A DNA stretch of 64,000 bases, taken from contig NZ_FRXO01000004.1 in NCBI RefSeq assembly GCF_900148505.1, positions 310,001-374,000 of the forward strand, written 5' to 3'. Shown one piece after another: positions 39,294 to 48,258 of this stretch. Position 1 is the first letter of the stretch, and each line of letters opens with the position of its first letter. The DNA comes from Pseudoxanthobacter soli DSM 19599 (GTDB lineage: Bacteria > Pseudomonadota > Alphaproteobacteria > Rhizobiales > Segnochrobactraceae). Made by a program: the position numbers and the translations under genes. The notes under the pieces were generated by a model. The model saw only the letters and a list, made by a program, of their open reading frames with translations. It made no database searches and was not told the DNA's origin.

Positions 39294-40325
39294 ATGGTGC
39301 TGACGACCCCCGGCAGAACGACGAACGCAGCCGCCTCGCAGAGCGGGGCCATGTCCGCCGGACCGCAGGGCACTCCGACACCGCCAGCCCGGCCAACGCT
39401 GATGGATGCGCTGGCCCCGATCGCCTCCCGACATACCCAGATCAAGCCGCCGCCGTCGCCCTCCGCGATGCGCCCCCGCCGCCCCAACGCGGCCGAGCTG
39501 CGCGGCGTCGCCGAGACGGCGCTGATCTCGCTCGCGGCCCGCGCAGTGGCCCCCAAGCGCTTTCCGCACCTGCGCTTCCGCGATCCCCTCGCTGAGGCGG
39601 CCGCGCGTGACCTTCGCCTCGACGTCGAGCGCTATGCCGACACCGACCAGCGCTCGCTCGACATCATCGCCCGCTCCTGGATTCTGGACGAGCTGGTCGG
39701 CGGCTTCACCAGCCGCTTCGCCAATGCCCAGATTCTCAACCTGGGCGCCGGCCTCACGACGCAGTTCCACCGCATGGACAACGGCTTCATGACGTGGATC
39801 GACGTGGACCTGCCGGAGATCGTCGAGCTGCGCAACGCCCTGCTGCCGTCGCGCGCCCGCCAGCGCTCGGTGGCGAGCGATCTCAACCGGCAGGACTGGG
39901 CGCAGTCGTTGCCGCTGCGCAAGGCGCCGACGCTGGTGCTGATCGAAGGCGTGACGATGTTCCTCGACCCGGCGGTTGTGCGCCGGCTGTTCGACGACCT
40001 TGCCGCCATCACCACGGGTCTCGACGCCGAACTGGTGTTCGATTTCGTGCCGAAGGCGCTCTGCGGCCGGCCGGACGCGATCAATGCCGTGGTGCGCGGA
40101 CGCAACGAAGCCGGCGGCAAGCCGGTACTGTTCCGCTGGGGCATCCGGCGCGACCGCGAACTCAATGCCGGCGTGAAGGAATGGACGCTCGTCCGTAATC
40201 TGCCGATCGAACCGCCGGCCCAGGCCGCGCCGCGCAAGCTGATGAACCGGCTCTTGAACCCGTTCGGCGGCAGCGGCCCGCGCCGCGGCATCGCGCAGAT
40301 GCGCCGGGCACCGGATCCGGCCTGA
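39294..40325 (+). CDS. LCM-family SAM-dependent methyltransferase
   Basis: 343 residues. After a Pro/Ala-rich stretch (1-65), the methyltransferase core has ISLAARAVAPKRFPHLRFRDPLA, the SAM loop AQILNLGAGLTTQFHR, and LIEGVTMFLDPAVVRRLFDDLA. These are typical of leucine-carboxymethyltransferase/polyketide O-methyltransferase-like proteins. The target is unknown. The gene stands alone with a weak ribosome site. Its stop codon TGATTCC is repeated 13 bases downstream, and a 9-bp hairpin follows. Confidence 0.83.
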   Translation: MVLTTPGRTTNAAASQSGAMSAGPQGTPTPPARPTLMDALAPIASRHTQIKPPPSPSAMRPRRPNAAELRGVAETALISLAARAVAPKRFPHLRFRDPLAEAAARDLRLDVERYADTDQRSLDIIARSWILDELVGGFTSRFANAQILNLGAGLTTQFHRMDNGFMTWIDVDLPEIVELRNALLPSRARQRSVASDLNRQDWAQSLPLRKAPTLVLIEGVTMFLDPAVVRRLFDDLAAITTGLDAELVFDFVPKALCGRPDAINAVVRGRNEAGGKPVLFRWGIRRDRELNAGVKEWTLVRNLPIEPPAQAAPRKLMNRLLNPFGGSGPRRGIAQMRRAPDPA

Positions 40326-40348
40326 TTCCATGTCTTGATTCCGGTTCC

Positions 40349-40371
40349 GGCGTCCCGTTCGGCGGGACGCC
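40349..40371 (+). terminator. 9-bp hairpin after the LCM methyltransferase
   Basis: GGCGTCCCG (40349-40357) and CGGGACGCC (40363-40371) pair perfectly over a five-base loop, 24 bases past the stop. No T-run follows, so termination may need Rho or the hairpin may only protect the 3' end. Confidence 0.5.
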
Positions 40372-40579
40372 ACGTTCCCGGCGTGCAGATTTCCCCACGC
40401 CCCGGGTGGACTTTTCCCGCTCCATCGCGTAGAGAACCGGCGCTGCACCGGCTTGGCCGGAGGCTGAACGGAAGGCCGTGCCTGCACGATACCTCATCCT
40501 CGAGGTGAAGGGCATGCCGGATGGACCCATGAGGGTTCGCGCTTCCCGTGTCTCCGCTCACGAAGACGAAGAGACGAAT

Positions 40580-40593
40580 GCCTTTCCAAAGGC
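40580..40593 (+). promoter_or_regulatory. candidate S6:S18 leader hairpin
   Basis: GCCTTT (40580-40585) pairs with AAAGGC (40588-40593) some 50 bases before the rpsF ATG, extended by possible outer GAAG/CTTC pairing. Bacterial rpsF leaders often bind the S6:S18 complex for feedback control. Position fits, but the known bulge motif is not clearly recognisable, so this is a suggestion only. Confidence 0.3.
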
Positions 40594-40643
40594 TTCGACG
40601 GGGCTCCGCGCCAGCTGTGCATTGAACGAGGAAAGGCAGAACC

Positions 40644-41102
40644 ATGGCTCTTTACGAGCATGTATTCCTGGCCCGGCAGGACGTGTCCGGGCAGCAGGTC
40701 GATGGCCTGATCGAGCAGTTCAAGGGCATTCTCGAGCAGAACGGCGGCAAGGTCGCCAAGATCGAGAACTGGGGCCTGAAGACGCTCGCCTACCGCATCC
40801 GCAAGAACCGCAAGGCGCACTATGCGCTGCTCAACATCGACGCTCCGGCTCCGGCCGTGGCCGAGATGGAGCGCCAGATGCGCCTCAACGAAGACGTGCT
40901 GCGCTTCATCACCGTGCGCGTCGACGAGCTCGAGGAAGGTCAGTCCGTCATGCTGCAGAAGCGTGACCGCGACGACCGTCGCCGCGGCCGTGGCGATCGC
41001 GAGTTCGAGGGTGGTGGCGGCGGCCGTGATCGCGACCGCGATCGTGACGATCGCCCGCGCCGCCGCCGTGAAGACGACTTCGGAAGCATGGACAACGAAT
41101 AA
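40644..41102 (+). CDS. rpsF: 30S ribosomal protein S6 with Arg/Asp-rich tail
   Basis: Ribosomal protein of the small-subunit platform that pairs with S18. It has 152 residues. The core (1-95) begins [26 protein letters not shown] and includes [17 protein letters not shown]. The last 50 residues are a charged tail of Arg, Asp and Gly repeats, longer than the E. coli Glu tail but common in alphaproteobacteria. AGGAAAGG ribosome site. Its TAA stop overlaps the rpsR ATG by one base, which couples the pair. Confidence 0.97.
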   Translation: MALYEHVFLARQDVSGQQVDGLIEQFKGILEQNGGKVAKIENWGLKTLAYRIRKNRKAHYALLNIDAPAPAVAEMERQMRLNEDVLRFITVRVDELEEGQSVMLQKRDRDDRRRGRGDREFEGGGGGRDRDRDRDDRPRRRREDDFGSMDNE

Positions 41103-41350
41103 TGATCGACATCGCTCAGTTGCCGACCCGCCGGCCGTTCTTCCGCCGTCGCAAGACCTGCCCGTTCTCCGGCCCGAACGCGCCGAAGATCGACTACAAG
41201 GACGTGAAGCTGCTCCAGCGCTACATCTCCGAGCGCGGCAAGATCGTGCCCTCGCGCATCACCGCCGTTTCGCAGAAGAAGCAGCGTGAGCTCGCCCGCG
41301 CCATCAAGCGCGCGCGCTTCCTGGGCCTTCTGCCCTACGTCCTGAAGTAA
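41102..41350 (+). CDS. rpsR: 30S ribosomal protein S18
   Basis: 82 residues, partner of S6 on the platform. The core shows [13 protein letters not shown], the [28 protein letters not shown] stretch and [22 protein letters not shown], which is the S18 signature. The full length is normal. The stop codon TAA lies in the three-base loop of a perfect hairpin. Confidence 0.98.
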   Translation: MIDIAQLPTRRPFFRRRKTCPFSGPNAPKIDYKDVKLLQRYISERGKIVPSRITAVSQKKQRELARAIKRARFLGLLPYVLK

Positions 41351-41358
41351 CTTCAGGA
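41340..41358 (+). other. hairpin with the rpsR stop codon in its loop
   Basis: TCCTGAAG (41340-41347) and CTTCAGGA (41351-41358) form a perfect 8-bp stem; the three loop bases are the rpsR TAA stop (41348-41350). It may slow ribosomes at the stop or mark an RNA processing point between rpsR and rplI. Confidence 0.5.
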
Positions 41359-41371
41359 TCGATTCGCGCGG

Positions 41372-41410
41372 CGCGGGCGGTGTCCGGCACAAAGCCGGGT
41401 TCCGCCCGCG
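41372..41410 (+). terminator. two-tier hairpin between rpsR and rplI
   Basis: The outer stem CGCGGGCGG (41372-41380) / CCGCCCGCG (41402-41410) encloses an inner stem CCGGC (41384-41388) / GCCGG (41394-41398) with an ACAAA loop. A short TTTT follows at 41415-41418. It could be a partial terminator that lowers rplI output or a processing site. rplI otherwise appears to be in the same operon. Confidence 0.5.
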
Positions 41411-41506
41411 TCGTATTTTCCGTCTGGACCAGACCGATCCCCAAGGGGGGACGCCGTCAGGCCCTAACCGTCCAGAATGGACGGGACAGACCCGAGGAGA
41501 CTACCC

Positions 41507-42085
41507 ATGGACGTCATCCTGCTCGAGCGTATCGCCAAGCTCGGCCAGATGGGCGACGAAGTCCGCGTGCGCGACGGCTTCGCCCGTAACTTCCTGCTGC
41601 CGCAGGGCAAGGCGCTGCGCGCGACCGCCGCGAACCGCAAGCGCTTCGAGAACGAGCGCGTGCACCTCGAGGCCCGCAATCTCGAGCGCCGCACCGAGGC
41701 CGAGGCCGTTGCCGCCAAGCTCGACGGCCAGAGCTTCGTGACCGTTCGCCAGGCGGGCGAGACCGGCCACCTCTATGGCTCGGTTTCTTCGCGCGATATC
41801 GCCGCTCTGATCGATGCCGGCGGCTTTGCGATCAATCGCACCCAGGTGGTGCTGAACCACCCGATCAAGTCGATCGGTCTGCACAAGATCGAGATCGCCC
41901 TGCATCCGGAAGTCAGCGCCTCGATCACCCTCAACATCGCCCGCTCGGCGGACGAGGCCGAGCGCCAGGCGCGCGGCGAGGACCTGACCAAGCGCGGTCA
42001 GGGCTTCGAGTTCGAGGACGACGAGGAAGAGGAAGAAGACGCGATCGAGGTCGAAGGCGAGGAAGAGGCTTCCGCCGAGGCCTGA
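41507..42085 (+). CDS. rplI: 50S ribosomal protein L9
   Basis: 192 residues. N-terminal domain [36 protein letters not shown] binds 23S rRNA; the long helix and C-terminal domain ([16 protein letters not shown]) follow. An acidic tail (about 165-192, runs of Asp/Glu) exceeds the usual 149-residue length and is common in rhizobia. Start at MDVILL with GAGGAG ribosome site; a longer in-frame start lacks family similarity. Confidence 0.97.
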   Translation: MDVILLERIAKLGQMGDEVRVRDGFARNFLLPQGKALRATAANRKRFENERVHLEARNLERRTEAEAVAAKLDGQSFVTVRQAGETGHLYGSVSSRDIAALIDAGGFAINRTQVVLNHPIKSIGLHKIEIALHPEVSASITLNIARSADEAERQARGEDLTKRGQGFEFEDDEEEEEDAIEVEGEEEASAEA

Positions 42086-42119
42086 TCCCTCCCCGTTCTG
42101 GACCGCTGGACACAAAGAA

Positions 42120-42150
42120 GGCACGATGCCACCCGCATCGTGCCTTTTTT
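42120..42150 (+). terminator. intrinsic terminator of the rpsF-rpsR-rplI operon
   Basis: GGCACGATGC (42120-42129) pairs perfectly with GCATCGTGCC (42135-42144) across a five-base loop, followed by six T (42145-42150), with AA before the stem to pair with the first T. Confidence 0.95.
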
Positions 42151-42251
42151 GCGTTCACGCCCTCTTGAGCCGCAGGCGAAATCGGGCATACCATCGTCAC
42201 TTCCCGATAACCCGATGGTCCGCTCGCATGCGAGCGCTTCGGAGAGTGCCC

Positions 42252-43520
42252 ATGAACCGGCTGCTGCAAGGCTATCTCGCGCGTTCCATACGCCGGGGAA
42301 ATCTTGAAATTGTCGATGCCAAGGGGCGTACACATCGATTCGGCGACGGTAGTGGCGAGTTGGTGCGGATACGCTTCAAGGACTCGAGGACCGAGCGAAA
42401 AGTTTTCCTCAATCCGGAGCACGAATTGGGTGAGGCCGTCATGGACGGCGGCGTCGTGTTCGAACGCGGCCGAATCTACGACTTTCTCGACGTCGTGTTG
42501 TCGAATACGCCGAGTACGCTGCCGAGCGCATGGTCGCGATTCGTTTATCGCTGGCGCGTGCTCACCCGGCGTATCAGGCAGCACAATCACGCGGTCGCGT
42601 CGCGGCGCAACGTCGCCCACCACTACGATCTCGATGGGCGGCTCTACCGGCTGTTCCTCGATTCGGACCGTCAATATTCCTGCGCCTATTTCGAGACGCC
42701 CGACAGCGACCTCGAATCGGCGCAGCTCGCCAAAAAGCGGCATCTGGCCGCAAAGCTGCTGCTGAAGCCGGAACAGAAGGTTCTCGACATCGGCTGCGGC
42801 TGGGGCGGGCTCGGGCTCTATCTCGCCGACGTTGGCGGTGTGGACGTGACAGGCGTCACGCTGTCCGAGGAGCAGCACGGTATCGCCAACGAGCGTGCCG
42901 TGGAACGCGGTCTGAAGGATCGGGCCCGATTCCACCTGAAGGACTATCGCGCGCTCGACGAGAGCTTCGACCGCATCGTCTCTGTCGGCATGTTCGAACA
43001 TGTGGGCGTCGGACATTTCGGGGAGTTCTTCGGCAAGGTCGCCCGTCTGATGAAGCCGGACGGCGTGATGGTCCTGCATTCCATCGGCCGCTTCGACGGA
43101 CCGGGCGACACCAATTCCTGGATCCAGAAATATATCTTCCCCGGCGGCTACATCCCGGCCCTGTCCGAAGTGCTGCCCGTCATCGAGCGCTCGGGCCTCA
43201 AGGTGACGGACATCGAGATCCTGCGCCTGCACTATGCCGAGACGCTGAAGGCGTGGCGGGAGCGCTTCCTGGAACGTCGCGACGAAGCGCTGAAGCTGTA
43301 TGACGAGCGCTTCTGCAGGATGTGGGAATTCTATCTCGCTGCCTCAGAGACGGCGTTCCGGTATCAGGACATGATGGTGTTCCAGATCCAGCTCACGCGC
43401 AGCCAGCACGCGGTGCCGCTCACCCGCGACTATATCTACGAGGCGGAGGCGCGACTGCGCGAACAGGAGCGCGAACGCGGAATCGGTGTACCGAGCCCGT
43501 TGCGGCTCGCAGGCGAATGA
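42252..43520 (+). CDS. cfa: cyclopropane-fatty-acyl-phospholipid synthase family protein
   Basis: SAM-dependent enzyme adding a methylene bridge to cis double bonds of membrane phospholipid acyl chains, a stationary-phase and acid-stress adaptation. It has 422 residues. The N-terminal lipid-binding part (1-135) precedes HHYDLDGRLYRLFLDSDRQYSCAYFE, SAM loop VLDIGCGWGGLGLYLA, SVGMFEHVGVGHFGEFF and the IFPGGYIPALSEV region. ATG 42252 with GGAGAG ribosome site. A 15-base repeat and a hairpin follow the stop. Rhizobia often have several such paralogues. Confidence 0.93.
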   Translation: MNRLLQGYLARSIRRGNLEIVDAKGRTHRFGDGSGELVRIRFKDSRTERKVFLNPEHELGEAVMDGGVVFERGRIYDFLDVVLSNTPSTLPSAWSRFVYRWRVLTRRIRQHNHAVASRRNVAHHYDLDGRLYRLFLDSDRQYSCAYFETPDSDLESAQLAKKRHLAAKLLLKPEQKVLDIGCGWGGLGLYLADVGGVDVTGVTLSEEQHGIANERAVERGLKDRARFHLKDYRALDESFDRIVSVGMFEHVGVGHFGEFFGKVARLMKPDGVMVLHSIGRFDGPGDTNSWIQKYIFPGGYIPALSEVLPVIERSGLKVTDIEILRLHYAETLKAWRERFLERRDEALKLYDERFCRMWEFYLAASETAFRYQDMMVFQIQLTRSQHAVPLTRDYIYEAEARLREQERERGIGVPSPLRLAGE

Positions 43521-43535
43521 CGCTGCCGCAAGCCT

Positions 43536-43567
43536 GATCCTTGGAAACGCATGATCCCTGGAAACGA
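43536..43567 (+). repeat. 15-base tandem repeat after cfa
   Basis: TGATCCTTGGAAACG (43536-43550) is repeated as TGATCCCTGGAAACG (43553-43567), period 17. Both begin with TGA and echo the true stop TGA at 43518; offsets +18 and +35 give frames 0 and +2. Confidence 0.6.
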
Positions 43568-43603
43568 ATGGGCCGCGGGAGCCTCGCTCCGGCGGCCCAT
43601 TCG
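43567..43603. terminator. long hairpin between convergent cfa and sdaA
   Basis: GAATGGGCCGC (43567-43577) and GCGGCCCATTC (43593-43603) pair perfectly; inside, GGAG and CTCC extend the stem around CCTCG. No T-run of note. It lies where the two genes converge and may end both transcripts with help. Confidence 0.6.
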
Positions 43604-43682
43604 CATCTTACCCATCGCCCGCTTCCGGCCCGCTGACACAAGATGCGGACCCGTCATTCCCGCCGCTCCGCGCGGCGCGCAC

Positions 43683-45050
43683 TCAGCATTCGGTCAAATT
43701 GACCGCAAGGCCGCCGAGCGACGTCTCCTTGTATTTCGACTGCATGTCCGCCCCGGTCTGCCGCATGGTGGCGATGACGCGGTCGAGGCTGACATGGTGG
43801 GTGCCGTCACCGGACAGTGCCAGCGATGCCGCCGTGATCGCCTTGACGGCGCCGAAGGCGTTACGCTCGATACATGGGATCTGCACGAGCCCACCGATCG
43901 GATCGCAGGTCATGCCGAGATGATGTTCCATGCCGATCTCGGCAGCATTCTCGATCTGCGCCGGGGTGCCGCCGAGCGCGGCGGCGAGGCCGGCCGCGGC
44001 CATCGAGCAGGCGACTCCGACCTCGCCCTGGCAGCCCACCTCGGCGCCTGAAATCGAGGCGTTCAACTTGAACAGCGCGCCGACCGCGGTGGCCGTCAGC
44101 AGGAAGGCTCGAACGCCCGCGATGTCCGAGCCGCAGTGGTCGCGATAATAGCGCAGCACGGCCGGCACAACGCCCGCCGCGCCGTTGGTCGGTGCCGTGA
44201 CGACGCGGCCGCCGGCCGCGTTCTCCTCGTTGACGGCGATGGCGTAGAGGCTCACCCACTCCATGATCTCGTGAGGCGGCCGCGCATTTGTGGCCGCCAC
44301 CGCGAGCAGCCGATCGCGCAGGCCCTTGGCCCGCCGCCGCACAGCCAGGCCGCCGGGCAACTCGCCTTCGCTCGAAAGCCCGCGATCGACGCACAGCATC
44401 ATCGTCGCGAACACGCGGTCGAGGTGCAAATCGACGTCGGCGGCCGGTCTCAGGGCGAGTTCGTTCGCGTAGACAATCTCGGCGATGGATCGGCCTGCCG
44501 CAGCCGTATGCGCCACGAGCTCACGTGCCGAGCGGAACGGAAACGGCACCGCCGAGGTATCCGATTGCGGTCGGCCGACCTCCTCCTCCGGTACGACGAA
44601 CCCGCCACCGACGGAACACCAGCGTGCATGGCCGACGACAGCGCCGCCGGCATCGAATGCGGTGAAGGCAAGCGTGTTCGGATGCACCGGCGTTTCCGCG
44701 ACGCCGTCGAACACGACGGAGACCTCCGGATCGAAGGGAACAGGGTGACGGCCGGCGAGCGGCAGCACATGACGCTGCTTCAGATCCACGAACAGCCGTT
44801 CGGCCTCATCCGGATCGATGGTCTCAGGCTGAAGCCCGGCGAGGCCGAGAATAACGGCCTTGTCCGTGGCATGGCCGCGCCCGGTCCAGGCGAGCGAGCC
44901 GAACAGCTCGACGCGGACGGACGAGACCTCCGCGAGAATGCCGGCTGCGACGAGCCCGCCGGCAAAGGCGTTCGCGGCCTTCATCGGCCCGACGGTGTGC
45001 GACGAAGACGGCCCGATGCCGATCTTGAACAGCTCGAAGACGCTGATCAA
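43683..45050 (-). CDS. sdaA: L-serine ammonia-lyase, iron-sulfur type (TTG start)
   Basis: Deaminates serine to pyruvate with a 4Fe-4S cluster. It has 455 residues, single-chain form with beta and alpha domains joined. Start region [24 protein letters not shown] is the family hallmark. The cluster cysteines lie in the [18 protein letters not shown] region and near [11 protein letters not shown]. The start is a TTG at 45050 behind a G-rich GGGGGAA site; no earlier start exists in frame. It is convergent with cfa. Confidence 0.96.
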   Translation of the reverse strand: MISVFELFKIGIGPSSSHTVGPMKAANAFAGGLVAAGILAEVSSVRVELFGSLAWTGRGHATDKAVILGLAGLQPETIDPDEAERLFVDLKQRHVLPLAGRHPVPFDPEVSVVFDGVAETPVHPNTLAFTAFDAGGAVVGHARWCSVGGGFVVPEEEVGRPQSDTSAVPFPFRSARELVAHTAAAGRSIAEIVYANELALRPAADVDLHLDRVFATMMLCVDRGLSSEGELPGGLAVRRRAKGLRDRLLAVAATNARPPHEIMEWVSLYAIAVNEENAAGGRVVTAPTNGAAGVVPAVLRYYRDHCGSDIAGVRAFLLTATAVGALFKLNASISGAEVGCQGEVGVACSMAAAGLAAALGGTPAQIENAAEIGMEHHLGMTCDPIGGLVQIPCIERNAFGAVKAITAASLALSGDGTHHVSLDRVIATMRQTGADMQSKYKETSLGGLAVNLTEC

Positions 45051-45319
45051 CCCATTCCCCCAAAGCTCGAAAGGACCGGAGCCGCTTCCCCGATCGGCAC
45101 CCGGATTTGCATCCGTCCAGACTATGACGCGGTTTGCAGCGCGTCACACGCGGCATCTCGCTCCAGCACGCCTTATCCCCGCGGTGCAACAGTCACACGC
45201 CGCCGCTTCCAGAGGGCGCGGCAGGCAAAGTAAAAAGATGTCCGCTCCCGATCGTAGCCGGCGAAGATAGACACGTCGCGCGTGCATTTCCATCGCGCGC
45301 CGCTTGCGAGGGGAGCAAC

Positions 45320-45919
45320 ATGGTGGTGAACGGGTCCGTCGTCTCCGGTCTGGAGGCGCTTCTGAAACGCAAGGCGACACCAGCCCACCGTGCGGGCCTC
45401 GATGCCATCCTCGGCGCCTGGGGCACCTTCGGAGGAAGCCACGACGGCCGCCGCCTCGCCTACGTGCTGGCGACCGCCTACCACGAGACGGCAGGCACGA
45501 TGCAGCCGGTCGCCGAATATGGCAGCGACGCCTACAAGCGCACCCTCTACGACATTGCCGGCCGCGATCCGGCGCGCGCCCGGTTGATGGGCAACACCCA
45601 GCCCGGCGACGGCGTGCGCTATGCCGGCCGCGGCTTCGTGCAGCTGACGTGGAAGAACAACTATGCCCTCGCGGGCCGCAAGCTCGGCCTCGATCTCGTC
45701 GCCCGACCGGACGACGCCCTGAAGCCGGACATCGCCGCACGCATCCTCATGGCCGGAATGGCTGAAGGCTGGTTCACCGGCAAGACGCTCGCCACCTACA
45801 TCGATGGCGGCACCTGCGACTGGAAGGGGGCGAGGCGCATCGTCAACGGCACCGACAAGGCCGACCTGATCGCCGGCTATGCGCGCCGCTTCCACGCGGT
45901 CATCGGCGACGTGGCCTGA
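45320..45919 (+). CDS. GH19-type endolysin/chitinase-like protein
   Basis: 199 residues resembling phage lysozymes of glycoside hydrolase family 19. Catalytic Glu candidates are E56 in ATAYHETAGTMQP and E66 in VAEYGSDAY. GRGFVQLTWKNNYALAGRKLGL is the strongest family stretch. No signal peptide and no holin, spanin or other phage gene lies nearby. It may be a domesticated prophage gene or a component of an exported effector. Strong GAGGGGAG ribosome site before ATG 45320; the in-frame extension upstream has no similarity. Confidence 0.85.
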   Translation: MVVNGSVVSGLEALLKRKATPAHRAGLDAILGAWGTFGGSHDGRRLAYVLATAYHETAGTMQPVAEYGSDAYKRTLYDIAGRDPARARLMGNTQPGDGVRYAGRGFVQLTWKNNYALAGRKLGLDLVARPDDALKPDIAARILMAGMAEGWFTGKTLATYIDGGTCDWKGARRIVNGTDKADLIAGYARRFHAVIGDVA

Positions 45920-45948
45920 CAAGCCGGACGATCAAGACGGAGACGAAA

Positions 45949-45976
45949 AAGGCCCGGACTGAGCGGTCCGGGCCTT
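45949..45976 (-). terminator. intrinsic terminator of ilvD (also faces the GH19 gene)
   Basis: AAGGCCCGGAC (45949-45959) and GTCCGGGCCTT (45966-45976) form a perfect 11-bp stem with a six-base loop. The plus strand has a five-A run ahead of it, which becomes the T-run for the minus-strand ilvD transcript. Confidence 0.88.
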
Positions 45977-46024
45977 CAAGACGGATCGGAGATGACGCGC
46001 GCGTAGAGCGCACGCCTGCGCAGG

Positions 46025-47878
46025 TCAGAGCTGCTCGAGGCGCGTCACGTCGCGCACGGCGCCCTGATCGGCGGAGGTGGTCATCGCCGCATAGGCACGT
46101 AGCGCGGCCGAGACCTTGCGCTCGCGCGTCGCCGGCTTCCACGCCTTCGCCCCCTTGGCATCCATGGCCGCGCGGCGGCGGACGAGTTCCGCCTCGTCGA
46201 TGGCGAGGCGGATGACGCGGTTCGGGATGTCGATCTCGATCCTGTCACCCGGCTCCACGAGCCCGATGGCACCGCCCTGCGCTGCCTCAGGCGAGGCGTG
46301 ACCGATGGAGAGACCGGACGTGCCGCCGGAGAAACGGCCGTCGGTGATGAGCGCGCACGCCTTGCCGAGGCCTTTCGACTTCAGGTAGCTGGTCGGATAA
46401 AGCATTTCCTGCATGCCGGGACCGCCGCGCGGCCCCTCGTAGCGGATGACCACCACGTCGCCGGCGACGACCTTGCCGCCGAGAATGCCCTCGACCGCGT
46501 CGTCCTGACTCTCGAACACCTTCGCGGGACCGGAGAACACGAGGATGCTCGCGTCGACGCCCGCGGTCTTCACGATGCAGCCCTTTTCGGCGAGGTTGCC
46601 ATAGAGCACCGCGAGGCCGCCATCCTTGGAGAAGGCATGCTCCACGTCGCGGATGACGCCCTTCTCGCGGTCGAGATCGAGTTCCTTGTAACGGCGATCC
46701 TGGCTGAAGGCGACCTGGGTGGGGATGCCGCCCGGCGAGGCGCGGAAGAAGGTGGCGACCGACTCGGAATTGGAGCGCTTCACGTCCCAGCGGTCGAGCG
46801 CCTTGCCGAGGGTTTCGGCATGGACGGTCGGCAGGTCCGCATGGATCAGCCCGCCGCGGTCGAGTTCGCCGAGGATCGCCATGATGCCGCCGGCGCGGTG
46901 CACGTCCTCGATGTGGACGTTGGACACGGCCGGCGCGACCTTGCAGACGCACGGCACACGGCGCGACAGGCGGTCGATGTCCTTCATGGTGAAGTCGACG
47001 CCCGCCTCATGGGCGGCGGCCAGCAGATGCAGCACGGTGTTGGTCGATCCGCCCATGGCGATGTCGAGCGTCATCGCATTCTCGAACGCCTCGAAGCTCG
47101 CGATGGAGCGCGGCAGCACGCTGGCGTCGTCCTGCTCGTAATAGCGACGTGCGAGATCGACGATCAGGTGACCGGCCTCGACGAACAGCCGGCGCCGATC
47201 CGCGTGGGTTGCGACCACGGTGCCGTTGCCCGGCAGGGAAAGGCCGAGCGCCTCGGTCAGGCAGTTCATGGAATTGGCGGTGAACATGCCGGAGCACGAC
47301 CCGCAGGTCGGGCACGCGGAGCGCTCGATCACCTGCACGTCCGCGTCCGAAATGGTGTCGTCGGCGGCCGCGACCATGGCATCGACCAGATCGAGCGCCT
47401 TCTCCTTGCCGCCGATCTTCACCTTGCCGGCTTCCATGGGGCCGCCGGAGACGAACACCACCGGGATGTTGAGGCGCATCGCGGCCATCAGCATACCGGG
47501 CGTGATCTTGTCGCAGTTCGAGATGCACACCATCGCGTCCGCGCAATGCGCGTTGACCATGTATTCGACGCTATCGGCGATGATCTCGCGCGACGGCAGC
47601 GAATAGAGCATGCCGTCGTGGCCCATCGCGATGCCGTCGTCGACAGCGATCGTGTTGAACTCTTTGGCGACGCCGCCGGCTTCCTCGATCTCGCGCGCGA
47701 CAAGCTGGCCGAGATCCTTGAGGTGAACGTGGCCGGGCACGAACTGGGTGAAGGAATTTACGACGGCGATAATCGGCTTGCCGAAATCCTGGTCCTTCAT
47801 GCCCGTCGCGCGCCAAAGGCCGCGCGCACCGGCCATGTTGCGGCCGTGGGTGGTCGTCCGGGAGCGATAAGCAGGCAT
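46025..47878 (-). CDS. ilvD: dihydroxy-acid dehydratase
   Basis: Iron-sulfur enzyme of valine, leucine and isoleucine synthesis. It has 617 residues from [27 protein letters not shown]. Cluster cysteines are in [13 protein letters not shown] and [18 protein letters not shown]. The C-terminal [25 protein letters not shown] is typical. Start chosen at 47878 because the AGGA ribosome site is nine bases away; it would touch the alternative ATG at 47887. Terminator downstream; no attenuator seen in the leader. Confidence 0.96.
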   Translation of the reverse strand: MPAYRSRTTTHGRNMAGARGLWRATGMKDQDFGKPIIAVVNSFTQFVPGHVHLKDLGQLVAREIEEAGGVAKEFNTIAVDDGIAMGHDGMLYSLPSREIIADSVEYMVNAHCADAMVCISNCDKITPGMLMAAMRLNIPVVFVSGGPMEAGKVKIGGKEKALDLVDAMVAAADDTISDADVQVIERSACPTCGSCSGMFTANSMNCLTEALGLSLPGNGTVVATHADRRRLFVEAGHLIVDLARRYYEQDDASVLPRSIASFEAFENAMTLDIAMGGSTNTVLHLLAAAHEAGVDFTMKDIDRLSRRVPCVCKVAPAVSNVHIEDVHRAGGIMAILGELDRGGLIHADLPTVHAETLGKALDRWDVKRSNSESVATFFRASPGGIPTQVAFSQDRRYKELDLDREKGVIRDVEHAFSKDGGLAVLYGNLAEKGCIVKTAGVDASILVFSGPAKVFESQDDAVEGILGGKVVAGDVVVIRYEGPRGGPGMQEMLYPTSYLKSKGLGKACALITDGRFSGGTSGLSIGHASPEAAQGGAIGLVEPGDRIEIDIPNRVIRLAIDEAELVRRRAAMDAKGAKAWKPATRERKVSAALRAYAAMTTSADQGAVRDVTRLEQL

Positions 47879-48258
47879 CGTCGTCATTCCTCACGATTGC
47901 GGCAGGCCTCCCTCGCAGTTTGGAAGGGTTCGACAGCCGCGACGCCTTCCATCTATAGGAGGCTGGCGGTTTTGGCATCCCCCGACGGCAAAAAACAAGC
48001 CCGGTTCTGTTATTTTATTCCAAAAGAATGCCTTCAAACGACCGGATCGAAGCGAAGCACACCCCGGAAGCGCCCGCTCACCACGCTGTGATCGCCCGTT
48101 CCGGCAATGTCGGAAGGGCTTGCGCCTTCACAATTCGGATGGTGAATGAAACAATCGGAAAGTCAGCCACCGGCTTCGTCCACTCTCCCGCGATGTCGTG
48201 CGCCTGAAGATCCGCCGATCCCCGCCCTCTCATCGCCCGCACTTCCGGAGGCATCTGA
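47879..48258. other. 380-base divergent gap between ilvD and the Na/Pi gene
   Basis: No gene. An AT-rich patch at about 47990-48030 and a TATAGAT-like element on the minus strand (47951-47957) could belong to promoters, but matching -35 boxes are not clear. No peptide leader rich in branched amino acids and no T-box structure is visible for ilvD. Confidence 0.35.

Larger units (their letters stand above)
40326..40643. other. 318-base leader region of the rpsF operon
   Basis: It holds the hairpin ending the methyltransferase transcript (40349-40371) and a small hairpin near the rpsF start (40580-40593). No credible gene was found. The operon promoter must lie between the two, but I cannot identify its boxes. 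Confidence 0.4.

Noticed and set aside
47879-48258. Branched-chain amino acid attenuator before ilvD
   Set aside because: No short leader peptide rich in Ile, Leu or Val followed by alternative hairpins is visible.
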